From NCBI GenBank assembly GCA_002305075.1, contig DBQC01000004.1, positions 2,519 to 58,809 on the forward strand: a stretch of 56,291 bases of DNA. The letters run 5' to 3'. Position numbers and translations under genes: made by a program. This DNA is from Ruminococcaceae bacterium UBA1404 (lineage in GTDB: Bacteria > Bacillota > Clostridia > Oscillospirales > Ruminococcaceae). The notes beneath the pieces were generated by a model that was given only the letters and a program-made list of their open reading frames with translations, did not search any database and was not told the origin of the DNA. Numbering within the stretch: position 1 is the first letter of the stretch; each line of letters opens with the position of its first letter. Positions 32,427-40,517 of this stretch are shown piece after piece.

Positions 32427-34040
32427 ATGGTTAGATCGATGTATTCGGGCGTTTCAGGCATGAAGGCCCACCAAACCCGCATGGATGTTATCGGTAATAA
32501 CATCGCCAATGTAAACACCTATGGCTACAAATCCAGCCGGGCCACATTCCGCGACACCTTCTATCAGAATGTGCGCAATGCATCGGCCGGCTCAGACACC
32601 CGGGGCGGCGTAAACCCCTCCTCGGTGGGCTACGGCTCCACCATCAGCTCCATCGATGTCATGATGGGCACCTCCACCATGACCTCCACCGGCAACCCGC
32701 TCGATGTGGCCATCAGCGGTGAGGGCTTTTTCCAGGTGATGGACAACGATGGCAACATTTTTTATACCAAGGCTGGCATGCTGGATATTGACGCCTATGG
32801 CAATCTGATAGACACCAACGGCTACTTTGTGCTGGGCACCTCGGGCGACTCCCGTGGCAAAGCCCCCGGCAGCGAGAAAATTCAGTTCCAAATTCCTGCG
32901 GTGCAGCAGGCGCTCAGCAAAGGCGCTGCCACGGTAAACGGCACCGAGATTTCGATTACCGCCTCTAAATACACCGCCCAATCCAACCTGAGCTTCAGCT
33001 TTAGTCTGGACAGCACGCTGCCCTACGGCCAAGATGTGGTAGCCCTTGTCGGCAGCAGCAACACCATCAGCATTAAGGTGCGGCCCGATGCACTGTTTGA
33101 TGGTCTGGCCAGCTTTTCTGCCGCCGTGAACACCGCCATCACCGAGGCCATCGGCAGCCAGCATCCGGGCGGGGAGTTTAAGTTCACCACCAACAACGCG
33201 GCCAAGTTTGGCAATGCGCTAAGCCCCATCACCGGCGCCCAGCTGATTGGCACCAACTACGGCATTACTCCCGGTAGCGTCACCATCCCGGTCGCTGCGG
33301 CCGACGCTGTCAGTTTCGTATCGGTGGGCGGCCAGTTCCGTCCAACCGCCTTCGACACCGAGATAGAGATCGTCGTCCATGACGAGGGCACCGACGATGA
33401 GAATATCGACCTCTCCATCGAGGTGGGCGGCGTGCTCTACACCGCCAACCTGGTGGACCCCAGCCAGTTCCAGTCCAGCAAGCAGGTGGTGCTCAAGCGC
33501 AGCGGCGCTGGCCTTGACGACAGCATTACCGTCAGCGTGTCCAACTGGGAGAAGCTCAAAAACGCCGCCGGAACCCACACCGGTACGGTAGACGCCGTTC
33601 CCAGCGAGGATTCCAAAGATGTGGGCCTAGGCAGCGCCCAGATCAGGCTTACGGGAGGCACCGCAGGCGGCGAGCAGAGTATTAAGGACCTAACCGGCAT
33701 CTCCATCGGCGGCGACGGCACCATCGTAGCTAGCCACGGCGTTCTCGGAGAGCTGGTGATTGGCCGCATCGACCTTGCCACCTTCGACAACGCCCGGGGT
33801 CTTCAGCGCACCGGTAGCAGCTATTTCTCCCAGACCATGAACTCGGGCGAGCCGGCTTTTGCCGTTCCGGGTGAAGATGGCACCGGTGCTTTAATCGGCA
33901 GCTCTCTCGAGCTTTCCAATGTCGACCTCTCGCAGGAGTTCTCCGACATGATCACCACCCAGAGAGGCTTTCAAGCCAACAGCCGCCTGATCACCGTATC
34001 CGACACCATGCTCGAGGAGCTCATCAACCTCAAGCGCTAA
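32427..34040 (+). CDS. flgE: Flagellar hook protein FlgE
   Basis: Main structural subunit of the hook. The 537-residue protein has the rod/hook N-terminal signature MYSGVSGMKAHQTRMDVIGN, NIANVNTYGYKSSRATFRD, a GDGFF-like GEGFFQV motif at ~residue 100, a variable middle (residues ~180-440), and a C-terminal coiled coil (LSQEFSDMITTQRGFQANSR, ITVSDTMLEELINLKR). The RBS is AGGAG at 32409-32413, with a long 13-base spacer. Two strong tandem hairpins follow the stop. Confidence 0.95.
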   Translation: MVRSMYSGVSGMKAHQTRMDVIGNNIANVNTYGYKSSRATFRDTFYQNVRNASAGSDTRGGVNPSSVGYGSTISSIDVMMGTSTMTSTGNPLDVAISGEGFFQVMDNDGNIFYTKAGMLDIDAYGNLIDTNGYFVLGTSGDSRGKAPGSEKIQFQIPAVQQALSKGAATVNGTEISITASKYTAQSNLSFSFSLDSTLPYGQDVVALVGSSNTISIKVRPDALFDGLASFSAAVNTAITEAIGSQHPGGEFKFTTNNAAKFGNALSPITGAQLIGTNYGITPGSVTIPVAAADAVSFVSVGGQFRPTAFDTEIEIVVHDEGTDDENIDLSIEVGGVLYTANLVDPSQFQSSKQVVLKRSGAGLDDSITVSVSNWEKLKNAAGTHTGTVDAVPSEDSKDVGLGSAQIRLTGGTAGGEQSIKDLTGISIGGDGTIVASHGVLGELVIGRIDLATFDNARGLQRTGSSYFSQTMNSGEPAFAVPGEDGTGALIGSSLELSNVDLSQEFSDMITTQRGFQANSRLITVSDTMLEELINLKR

Positions 34041-34050
34041 CCCGACGCCC

Positions 34051-34113
34051 CGAGGGCGACCCTTCGGTCGCCCTCGTAGGCAAGCGGGCATCATAAGATA
34101 CCCGCTTGCCTAC
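34051..34113 (+). repeat. Two perfect tandem hairpins between flgE and flbD
   Basis: Hairpin 1: CGAGGGCGACC (34051-34061) with GGTCGCCCTCG (34066-34076), 11 perfect pairs, CTTC loop. Hairpin 2: GTAGGCAAGCGGG (34076-34088) with CCCGCTTGCCTAC (34101-34113), 13 perfect pairs, 12-base loop. They share base G34076 and have no T tract. They lie in the transcript between the highly expressed hook gene and the motor genes. Confidence 0.85.
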
Positions 34114-34154
34114 CTATGGCAGCGTCTGCCAATTAAAACAAAGGGGACAGGCAT

Positions 34155-34340
34155 ATGATTATTCTCACCAAGCTAAGAGGCGGAGTGTTTGCGCTAAACT
34201 GCGACCTGATTGAAACAGTTACCGAAAACCCCGACACCACCATATTGCTCTCTAACGGAAACCTGGTTATCGTGCAGGAGTCCATGCAAGAGGTGATAGA
34301 CAAGACCATTGAATATCGCCGCAAAATCTACCGGGGATAG
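34155..34340 (+). CDS. swrD: Flagellar protein FlbD / swarming motility protein SwrD
   Basis: The 61-residue protein (B. subtilis YlzI/SwrD type; also called FlbD) has the family pattern MIILTKLRGGVFALNCDLIE, TVTENPDTTILLSNGN, and VIVQESMQEVIDKTIEYRRK. SwrD raises motor torque in B. subtilis. Here it directly precedes motA and motB, consistent with a stator-related role. The ATG follows AAGGGGAC. Confidence 0.93.
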   Translation: MIILTKLRGGVFALNCDLIETVTENPDTTILLSNGNLVIVQESMQEVIDKTIEYRRKIYRG

Positions 34341-34375
34341 GTCGGCAGCTTTAAGGATACAGGAGTTGATAGATC

Positions 34376-35173
34376 ATGGATATCATGTCATTTTTAGGCT
34401 ACTTCTTTGGCATTTTGGTGGTCTTGTTTGGCATTTTGTGGACCGATCAGGGCATTGCGATGGCCAACCTAGACAACTTTTGGGATGTCAACAGCGTCAT
34501 CATCACCATTGGTGGCGTGATTGTGGCCCTGATGATCTCTTATCCGTTAGACTTTTTTGCCAAGATACCCAAGCACCTTAAGATTGTATTTTTTCCCACC
34601 AAGTACGACCCGCAGGAATACATAGCCCAAATTGTAGAATTTGCCACCGAGGCCCGTATAAACGGCCTGCTCTCGCTCGAAAGCAAGCTCGAAACCACCG
34701 AGGATCCCTTTCTTAAAAGCAGCATGATGCTGGTGGTGGATGCAGTAGACCCCGAAAAGGTAAAGAGTCTGCTGGAAACCGAGCTGAGCTACCTGGACGA
34801 ACGCCACGCCAACGACCGGGCTTTTTACGATATGGGCGCGGCCTTTGGCCCGGCATTTGGCATGATTGGTACGCTGATGGGCCTTATAAACCTGCTCAAG
34901 CAGCTTGATGACGCCAGCAAGGTGGCTCCAGCCATGGCGTTGGCGTTGGTGACCACCTTTTACGGCAGCGTGTTGGCCAATATGATTTTTATGCCCATCT
35001 CGGCCAAGCTAAAAATCCGCCACGACGAGGAATATCTCTGCAAAACCATTGTGGCCGAGGGCGTACAGTCCATTCAGGCCGGCGACAACCCCAGGTTTAT
35101 TGGCGAAAAGCTCAATCAGCTTCTTCCCGGCTATCTGCTCCAGCGAGACAGATCAGATGATAAAATGCCGTGA
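34376..35173 (+). CDS. motA: Flagellar motor stator protein MotA
   Basis: Proton (or sodium) channel subunit of the stator. The 265-residue protein has four transmembrane segments: about residues 5-23, 36-56, 154-174 and 188-208; between segments 2 and 3 lies the cytoplasmic loop that meets FliG, with charged LETELSYLDERHANDRAFYD. The third and fourth segments contain GAAFGPAFGMIGTLMGLINL and ALALVTTFYGSVLANMIFMP, typical of MotA/PomA. The ion is not decided by the motifs I can see. The ATG follows AGGAGTT. Confidence 0.95.
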   Translation: MDIMSFLGYFFGILVVLFGILWTDQGIAMANLDNFWDVNSVIITIGGVIVALMISYPLDFFAKIPKHLKIVFFPTKYDPQEYIAQIVEFATEARINGLLSLESKLETTEDPFLKSSMMLVVDAVDPEKVKSLLETELSYLDERHANDRAFYDMGAAFGPAFGMIGTLMGLINLLKQLDDASKVAPAMALALVTTFYGSVLANMIFMPISAKLKIRHDEEYLCKTIVAEGVQSIQAGDNPRFIGEKLNQLLPGYLLQRDRSDDKMP

Positions 35174-35216
35174 TGGCTGTATTTCGCCATAGTTTGCCGG
35201 GAAAGGAGTGGACAGT

Positions 35217-36152
35217 TTGGCTAAAAAACATCGCGAGCCGATTAATACCAGTGCTTGGCTTAACACCTACGCCGACCTTGTAACTTTGCTGCTGTGCTTT
35301 TTTGTGCTGCTTTACAGCATGTCGGTGTTGGATGCCGAAAAGTGGCAGCGCTTTGCAATGGCCTTTAAGGATACCAGCGATGCCGAATCCTTCCTGGACG
35401 GCATAGGACAGGGGGATACGCCCGCTATTGTCGACGAGCACGAACAAGACCAGCAGCCCCAACCCATCGACATAGAGCAGAGCCGTCCGCAACATTTCGA
35501 CGAACTCTACGACTACTTGGTGGCCTACACCGAGGACAGGGGTATGACCGAATCTGTGGATATTGAAAAGGGCGAAAATGTGGTCTACATTCGCTTTAAC
35601 AACAACTTGTTTTTCTTCCCCGACAGTGCTCGGCTTAAGCAGGACTCCATGCCGCTTTTAGACTTTTTGGGCGACTGCCTTTACAGCGTAGAGTCGCAGA
35701 TCTATCTTATAAATATCAATGGCCACACCGCTTCGGTAGACTATGAGTTCTACCCGGTGTCCTCCTGGACGCTGTCCGGCGAGCGGGCCACCAACATCGC
35801 CATTTATTTTGAGGACGAAAAGGGGATAGACCCACGCAAACTGCGCCCCATCGGCTATGGAGACAACTACCCCATAGCCCCCAACGACACCGACGAAAAC
35901 CGTCGCCTAAACCGTCGGGTGGACATGGTAGTGGTGAGCAACACGGCGGCGGATGAGGGCTTTTATGGCGCACTGGCCGGCCTGTTTGACCCGGCCACCT
36001 TCCCGCAGGAGGGGGGCTATAGCAATGTGATGACCCCCGGTAACGACAGCGGTCTCATGCCGGGTGTCTCGGGTGGGGTGCATCGCAACTTTGGTGTACC
36101 GGCTCAGCCCGGCAGCCTGTTGCCCGAGGCGCCCCAGCCTGGCCAACCCTAA
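35217..36152 (+). CDS. motB: Flagellar motor stator protein MotB
   Basis: Peptidoglycan-anchored stator subunit. The 311-residue product starts MAKKHREPINTSAWLNTYAD from the TTG at 35217, 8 bases after AAAGGAG (35202-35208); the in-frame GTG at 35208 overlaps the RBS. The single transmembrane helix (TYADLVTLLLCFFVLLYSMS) carries the ion-binding Asp20. The C-terminal OmpA-like domain has NINGHTASVDYEF, WTLSGERATNIAIYF and GYGDNYPIAPNDTDENRRLN. A Gly/Pro-rich tail of about 55 residues follows. FliL, which usually sits nearby, is absent. Confidence 0.95.
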   Translation: MAKKHREPINTSAWLNTYADLVTLLLCFFVLLYSMSVLDAEKWQRFAMAFKDTSDAESFLDGIGQGDTPAIVDEHEQDQQPQPIDIEQSRPQHFDELYDYLVAYTEDRGMTESVDIEKGENVVYIRFNNNLFFFPDSARLKQDSMPLLDFLGDCLYSVESQIYLININGHTASVDYEFYPVSSWTLSGERATNIAIYFEDEKGIDPRKLRPIGYGDNYPIAPNDTDENRRLNRRVDMVVVSNTAADEGFYGALAGLFDPATFPQEGGYSNVMTPGNDSGLMPGVSGGVHRNFGVPAQPGSLLPEAPQPGQP

Positions 36153-36182
36153 AGGCCCAAATACCTATAAGGGGGGATGAAC

Positions 36183-37178
36183 TTGCCCGAACAACTGACA
36201 CAAAGCCAAATCGATGCCCTGCTAAACAAAATGATGAGCATGGATGAAGTGGATATAGAGGAGGAAGTCGATAGTCAAAAATCTAAGATAAAGGAATACG
36301 ACTTTACCTCCCCGAAAAAGTTCACCAAAGAGCAGCTGCGTGCCCTGGACGGGCTGTACGAAATCTATGCCCGGCTGCTATCCTCCTACCTATCGGGCCT
36401 TTTGCGTTCGGTGGTCAACGCTGAGGTATTGCAAATTGAGGAGCTGCGCTACTTCGAGTACAACAACGCCCTGCCCGACAATGCCTTGGTGGGCATCTTG
36501 GACTTTGTGCCCGAGGACAGCCGATACAGCGAAAGCAACATTATGGTGGATATGTCCACCACCATGGGCTTTTATCTGATCGATCGCCTTTTAGGCGGCT
36601 CGGGCGCCGCACACAACTTCACTCGGGACTACACCGAAATCGAGGTGGCTATCCTCACCAATGTGATGAACAAGATGGTCAGCCGGATGCAGGACGCCTG
36701 GAACACCAGCTTGGCGGTAGGTATCACCCTCAACAGCATCGAAACCAATTCAAGGCTGTTGCAGGTGTATTCTCCCGATGATATCGTAGTCGTTATCGTA
36801 TTGGATGTAGAGATTGGCGGGCTGAGCACCACCCTGAGTGTCTGTCTTCCCGCCGAGAGCCTAGAGGAGTTTATCGACAACTTTACCGTGCGCTTTTACC
36901 GCTCTACCAAGCGCCAGGATCCCGAGCGAGAGCAGAAAAAGCGCCGCATCCTCCTCGAAGGTGTCTTTGAATCCGACATGGATATGAAGGTTGTGTTCCA
37001 CGAGTTCCACATGGAGCTTAAAGACCTATTAAGCCTGCAGCCCGACGATGTTATCCCGCTGACCAAGACCCTTACCAGCGATGTGATTATGGAAGTGGGC
37101 GGCATACCCTGGTTTACAGCCAAGCTTGGCGAGACGAAGGGGAAAAAATCGGTTAAGCTGAACAATCCGCTTGGCTGA
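36183..37178 (+). CDS. fliM: Flagellar motor switch protein FliM
   Basis: C-ring protein that binds CheY-P and sets rotation direction. The 331-residue product has an N-terminal CheY-binding peptide (LTQSQIDALLNKM), a CheC-like middle domain (FTKEQLRALDGLYEIYARLL, GFYLIDRLLGG, FTRDYTEIEVAILTNVMNKM) and a SpoA C-terminal domain (LEGVFESDMDMKVVFHEFHM, DVIPLTKTLTSDVIMEVGGI). I prefer the TTG at 36183, 6 bases after AAGGGGGG; the ATG at 36177 abuts that RBS with no spacing and would add two residues. The fliM-fliY-cheY order is the Bacillus arrangement. Confidence 0.94.
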   Translation: MPEQLTQSQIDALLNKMMSMDEVDIEEEVDSQKSKIKEYDFTSPKKFTKEQLRALDGLYEIYARLLSSYLSGLLRSVVNAEVLQIEELRYFEYNNALPDNALVGILDFVPEDSRYSESNIMVDMSTTMGFYLIDRLLGGSGAAHNFTRDYTEIEVAILTNVMNKMVSRMQDAWNTSLAVGITLNSIETNSRLLQVYSPDDIVVVIVLDVEIGGLSTTLSVCLPAESLEEFIDNFTVRFYRSTKRQDPEREQKKRRILLEGVFESDMDMKVVFHEFHMELKDLLSLQPDDVIPLTKTLTSDVIMEVGGIPWFTAKLGETKGKKSVKLNNPLG

Positions 37179-37199
37179 CTTGAAACGAGGTAAGACACT

Positions 37200-38540
37200 A
37201 TGGATCAAGAACAAAGGCAACCAGGTAGCCTTTTGACCAGTGCGGACATCGATACCCTTGGCGAGATCCTAAACATCAGTATGGGATCTGCCGCCACGGC
37301 CATCTCCACACTGCTCGACAGGCAGGTTAACATTTCCACGCCCAAGGTGGAGCTACGGGGCTTTTCCGCCCTGGATTACGCCGAGCTCGACCCTGCCATG
37401 ATGGTGAAAATTAACTATGTGCAGGGTATCACGGGTGCCAATCTTATGATTTTCCGCCAACGGGATATGCAGGTTATCCTCGGTCTCCTTATGGGCAACG
37501 ATGAGGAGCCAATCGACGACTTTGTGTTCGACAAGCTGTCCATCAGCGCAGCCTGTGAGGTTATGAACCAGATGATGGGCGCCTCGGCCACAGCGCTGTC
37601 GGACTTTTTAGGCAGCTCCATCAACATCTCCACCCCCGAGGCCATCATGCTCGACTCGCCCGACGCCTATCATCAAGCCATAGAGGTGAACGATGGTGAG
37701 GAGATTGTGTCGGTTTCCTTCCAGCTACTCATCGATGGGGTGATGGACAGTAGCTTTGCCAGCATTCTGCCTATGGAACTGGCCATCAATATTATTGAGA
37801 AGGTGCTTGGCGAGCAGATGCGGGCCATGGAGGAGATTGAGCCCCAGACCGCTTCGGCGTCTCCCGCCGCTTCTGTGCCGCCGGTTGCTTCGGCGCCGCC
37901 GGTAGTAGTGCCACCCGGTGCGGCCCAGACACCTGCACCCCCCTATATTCCTGAGCAGGCCGCCCCTGCGCCCGCCGAGCAGCCGGCCTATGTGCCGCCT
38001 CCGGTAGCCGGTTATACACCGCCTCCGGCCTATACACCGGCGCCGCCTTATCCTCCGCATCTTTCGGTTTACGGCCAGCCTTACGACCCCTCGGCCTATC
38101 CGCCGGGCTATCCGCCCCCCTATTACTATCCGCCCACCCCGCCCACCACGCCGCCCCCCCAAGTTCCGTCTACTCAGACCCAGGCCCCGAGCGAGGCGGT
38201 CAGTGTGCAAACGCCGCAGTTCCCCACCTTCCCGGCAGGCGCCACCAGCCAGAGCCCCGCTACAAACAGCAATATGGATTTGCTCATGCGGGTGTCGCTG
38301 GATGTATCGGTGGAAATCGGCAAGGCCAAGCGCAAAATCAGGGACATTCTTGATTTCGGGCAGGGCACGGTCATCGAGCTTAACAAGCAGGCCGGCGCAC
38401 CGGTGGATATCGTGGTAAACGGCTGTTTGCTGGCCCGGGGCGATGTGGTGGTAATCGACGATAACTTTGGCGTGCGCATCACCGAAATTGTGGGAGCCAA
38501 GGAGCTTATGGAGAGTCTTAAGGAAGAAACCGGGCTGTAA
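37200..38540 (+). CDS. fliY: FliY: C-ring protein with CheC-type phosphatase domain, Pro/Tyr-rich linker and FliN domain
   Basis: Bacillus-type FliY combines FliN with a CheY-P phosphatase. Residues 10-210 are a CheC-like domain with two intact catalytic motifs: D18, E22 and N25 (DTLGEILNIS), and S116, E120 and N123 (SAACEVMNQMMGAS). Residues 214-358 form an unusually long linker, nearly all Pro, Ala, Tyr, Val, Gly and Thr, with repeats such as PPVVVPPG, YTPPPAYTPAPPYPP and YPPGYPPPYYYPP. Residues 360-446 are the SpoA/FliN domain (LLMRVSLDVSVEIGKAKRKI, LNKQAGAPVDIVVNGCLLAR). The total is 446 residues, longer than B. subtilis FliY (378, from memory); the linker accounts for it. Confidence 0.94.
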   Translation: MDQEQRQPGSLLTSADIDTLGEILNISMGSAATAISTLLDRQVNISTPKVELRGFSALDYAELDPAMMVKINYVQGITGANLMIFRQRDMQVILGLLMGNDEEPIDDFVFDKLSISAACEVMNQMMGASATALSDFLGSSINISTPEAIMLDSPDAYHQAIEVNDGEEIVSVSFQLLIDGVMDSSFASILPMELAINIIEKVLGEQMRAMEEIEPQTASASPAASVPPVASAPPVVVPPGAAQTPAPPYIPEQAAPAPAEQPAYVPPPVAGYTPPPAYTPAPPYPPHLSVYGQPYDPSAYPPGYPPPYYYPPTPPTTPPPQVPSTQTQAPSEAVSVQTPQFPTFPAGATSQSPATNSNMDLLMRVSLDVSVEIGKAKRKIRDILDFGQGTVIELNKQAGAPVDIVVNGCLLARGDVVVIDDNFGVRITEIVGAKELMESLKEETGL

Positions 38541-38586
38541 GTCGCCCACTTATAAAACTAATTGTTTAAAGGAGCGAATTGAAACG

Positions 38587-38949
38587 ATGGGTAAAAAGAT
38601 CCTGGTGGTTGACGATGCGGCCTTCATGCGGACGACCATCAAAAACTACCTGACCAAGGCCGGCTATGACGATATTATCGAGGCCGGAGATGGCCAGCAG
38701 GCCGTGGCCGCCTATCAGGAGCAGCGCCCCAATCTGGTGATTTTGGATATCACCATGCCCAACATGGACGGTATACAGGCCTTAAGAGCCATCAAAGCAG
38801 CCGATCCCGGCGCCAAGGTGGTTATGTGCTCGGCCATGGGGCAAGAAGCCATGGTGGTTCAGGCCATTCAGTTAGGGGCCTTAGACTTTATTGTAAAGCC
38901 CTTTAAGCCCGACCGTATTCTTAAAACCGTTTCCAAAATCCTCGGTTAA
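38587..38949 (+). CDS. cheY: Chemotaxis response regulator CheY
   Basis: A 120-residue single receiver domain, phosphorylated by CheA, that binds FliM. It has acidic residues D9-D10, the phospho-acceptor D54 (LVILDITMPNMDG), S82 (MCSAMG) and K104 (FIVKPFKPDR). The ATG at 38587 is preceded by AAAGGAG (38568-38574) at 12 bases. The frame is open further upstream into fliY and that is not part of the protein. The position after fliY is the same as in B. subtilis. Confidence 0.96.
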   Translation: MGKKILVVDDAAFMRTTIKNYLTKAGYDDIIEAGDGQQAVAAYQEQRPNLVILDITMPNMDGIQALRAIKAADPGAKVVMCSAMGQEAMVVQAIQLGALDFIVKPFKPDRILKTVSKILG

Positions 38950-38960
38950 AAGGAGTCGCC

Positions 38961-39410
38961 ATGAACAGCCTGGCTATTTATCATGCCGCAGCCCGGGGCC
39001 TGCTCACCGCCGGGCAGTCACCCCTCACGGCGGGCCCCAATCCTCTGGGCAGTCTGCTCACGCTGATCGGGGCCATTGCGCTGTTGGTGCTCACGCTGTT
39101 TCTTGCTTATATAGGCACCCGCTTTATAGGCCGCCGATATGCCACGCAGCTCTCCCCCGGGGACGGCATACAGGTGCTCGAGCGGGTTGTGCTGGGTCCC
39201 GACCGCAACCTGATGGTGGTGCGGGTCAAGGACCGCGTGCTGCTTTTGGGTGTTACCGCTCACCATATAAGCCAGCTAGCCGAGTTGGATGCTGCGCACT
39301 ATGCCGGGCTGCCCGCCCCCAGCCAGAACGGCGACCGCTTTGCCACGCTGCTGCGGGAATCGATAGGTTTTGGCATAGGCTCGGACAAACCGCCCACCCG
39401 GAAGGAATAG
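38961..39410 (+). CDS. fliO: Flagellar biosynthesis protein FliO (FliZ-like)
   Basis: A small membrane protein that helps assemble the FliP ring of the export gate. The 149-residue product has one transmembrane segment (about residues 31-53), then a basic FIGRRY and a soluble part with LVLGPDRNLMVVRVKDRVLL-like FliO motif and GVTAHHISQLAEL. Identity rests on this pattern and on position before fliP; the RBS AAAAGGAG is good. Confidence 0.88.
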   Translation: MNSLAIYHAAARGLLTAGQSPLTAGPNPLGSLLTLIGAIALLVLTLFLAYIGTRFIGRRYATQLSPGDGIQVLERVVLGPDRNLMVVRVKDRVLLLGVTAHHISQLAELDAAHYAGLPAPSQNGDRFATLLRESIGFGIGSDKPPTRKE

Positions 39411-39413
39411 TCC

Positions 39414-40226
39414 ATGAACACGCATACACATAACAAATCTCAACTTAAAAAGCAGCTCATTCGCTTTCTCTTGGCGACATTGATAACCGCAGCACTTATT
39501 GGGCTTCTCTGTGTGTCGGCCAAGGCGGCCTCGGTCACCTTCGATTTGGGCGATGCGCCCGACACCGGAGACGGCTCGTTCGGTGTAGTGGAGCTACTCT
39601 TTCTTGTTACCCTTATTGCGCTGGCGCCCTCCATCCTCATCATGATGACAAGCTTTACCCGCATCATCATTGTGCTTTCCTTTATGCGCAGTGCTTTGGG
39701 TACCCAGCAGTCACCGCCCAATCAGGTGCTGGTGGGCATGGCTCTTTTTCTCACCCTTTACATCATGCAGCCGGTGCTCACCACGGTCAATGAGCAGGCC
39801 TATCAGCCCTACCGCGAGGGTCTTATCACTCAGCAAGAGTTTTTAGACACAGCCGTGGTGCCCTTTAAAGAGTTTATGCTGCGCCAGACCTATACCGACG
39901 ACCTCAACTTATTTCTTAGCCTGTCCGAGGACGGCCGTTCAGCCGAGGCGCTTATTGTAAACGGCCCCGAGGACCTTACCCAAATCGGGCTGGATGTCAT
40001 CGTGCCATCGTTTATGACCAGCGAACTCAAGCGGGCCTTTAACATAGGCTTTTTGCTGTTTGTGCCCTTTTTAATCATCGACCTTGTGGTGTCCAGCACC
40101 TTGATGAGCATGGGTATGGTCATGCTGCCCCCCTCCATGATTGCGCTGCCTTTTAAAATCATGATGTTTGTGCTGGTGGACGGCTGGGGCTTGTTGTTCG
40201 GCAATCTTGTCAAGGGCTTTAGATAG
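39414..40226 (+). CDS. fliP: Flagellar export gate protein FliP
   Basis: Core of the FliPQR export gate in the MS ring. The 270-residue protein has a cleavable signal peptide (basic MNTHTHNKSQLKKQLIRFLL, hydrophobic stretch, VSAKAAS), then transmembrane segments with the signature PSILIMMTSFTRIIIVLSFM, RSALGTQQSPPNQVL and FNIGFLLFVPFLIIDLVVSS. It starts three bases after fliO. Confidence 0.97.
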   Translation: MNTHTHNKSQLKKQLIRFLLATLITAALIGLLCVSAKAASVTFDLGDAPDTGDGSFGVVELLFLVTLIALAPSILIMMTSFTRIIIVLSFMRSALGTQQSPPNQVLVGMALFLTLYIMQPVLTTVNEQAYQPYREGLITQQEFLDTAVVPFKEFMLRQTYTDDLNLFLSLSEDGRSAEALIVNGPEDLTQIGLDVIVPSFMTSELKRAFNIGFLLFVPFLIIDLVVSSTLMSMGMVMLPPSMIALPFKIMMFVLVDGWGLLFGNLVKGFR

Positions 40227-40250
40227 CCCGTCTTTAAGGGAGGGAAGGAT

Positions 40251-40514
40251 ATGACTCAGGGCGATGTGCTCAGTATATTTTCTCAGTCGCTGCTTGTGGC
40301 GCTCAAGCTGGCCGGGCCCATGCTGCTTGCCAGCATTGTCATCGGCCTTATTGTGGCTATTTTTCAGGCAGCCACCCAAATTCAGGAACAAACCCTCACC
40401 TTTGTGCCCAAAATTCTTGCCATTGCACTGCTCTTATTCATCACCGGCTCGGCTATGATGACCACCCTCGGCGAATTTATGGTCTATCTCTTTGACCTGT
40501 CGGCCCGAATATAA
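40251..40514 (+). CDS. fliQ: Flagellar export gate protein FliQ
   Basis: An 87-residue protein with two transmembrane hairpin helices: LKLAGPMLLASIVIGLIVAI, FQAATQIQEQTLTFVPKILA and LLLFITGSAMMTTL. FAATQIQEQTL-type text is the family signature. The ATG follows AGGGAGGGA; the gene lies 3 bases upstream of fliR. Confidence 0.96.
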   Translation: MTQGDVLSIFSQSLLVALKLAGPMLLASIVIGLIVAIFQAATQIQEQTLTFVPKILAIALLLFITGSAMMTTLGEFMVYLFDLSARI

Positions 40515-40517
40515 CCG

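Noticed and set aside
37860..38270. CCG-rich repeats in fliY as a CRISPR or other DNA repeat array
   Set aside because: The repeats are imperfect, in frame, and explained by the Pro/Tyr-rich linker of FliY; there are no spacers or cas genes.
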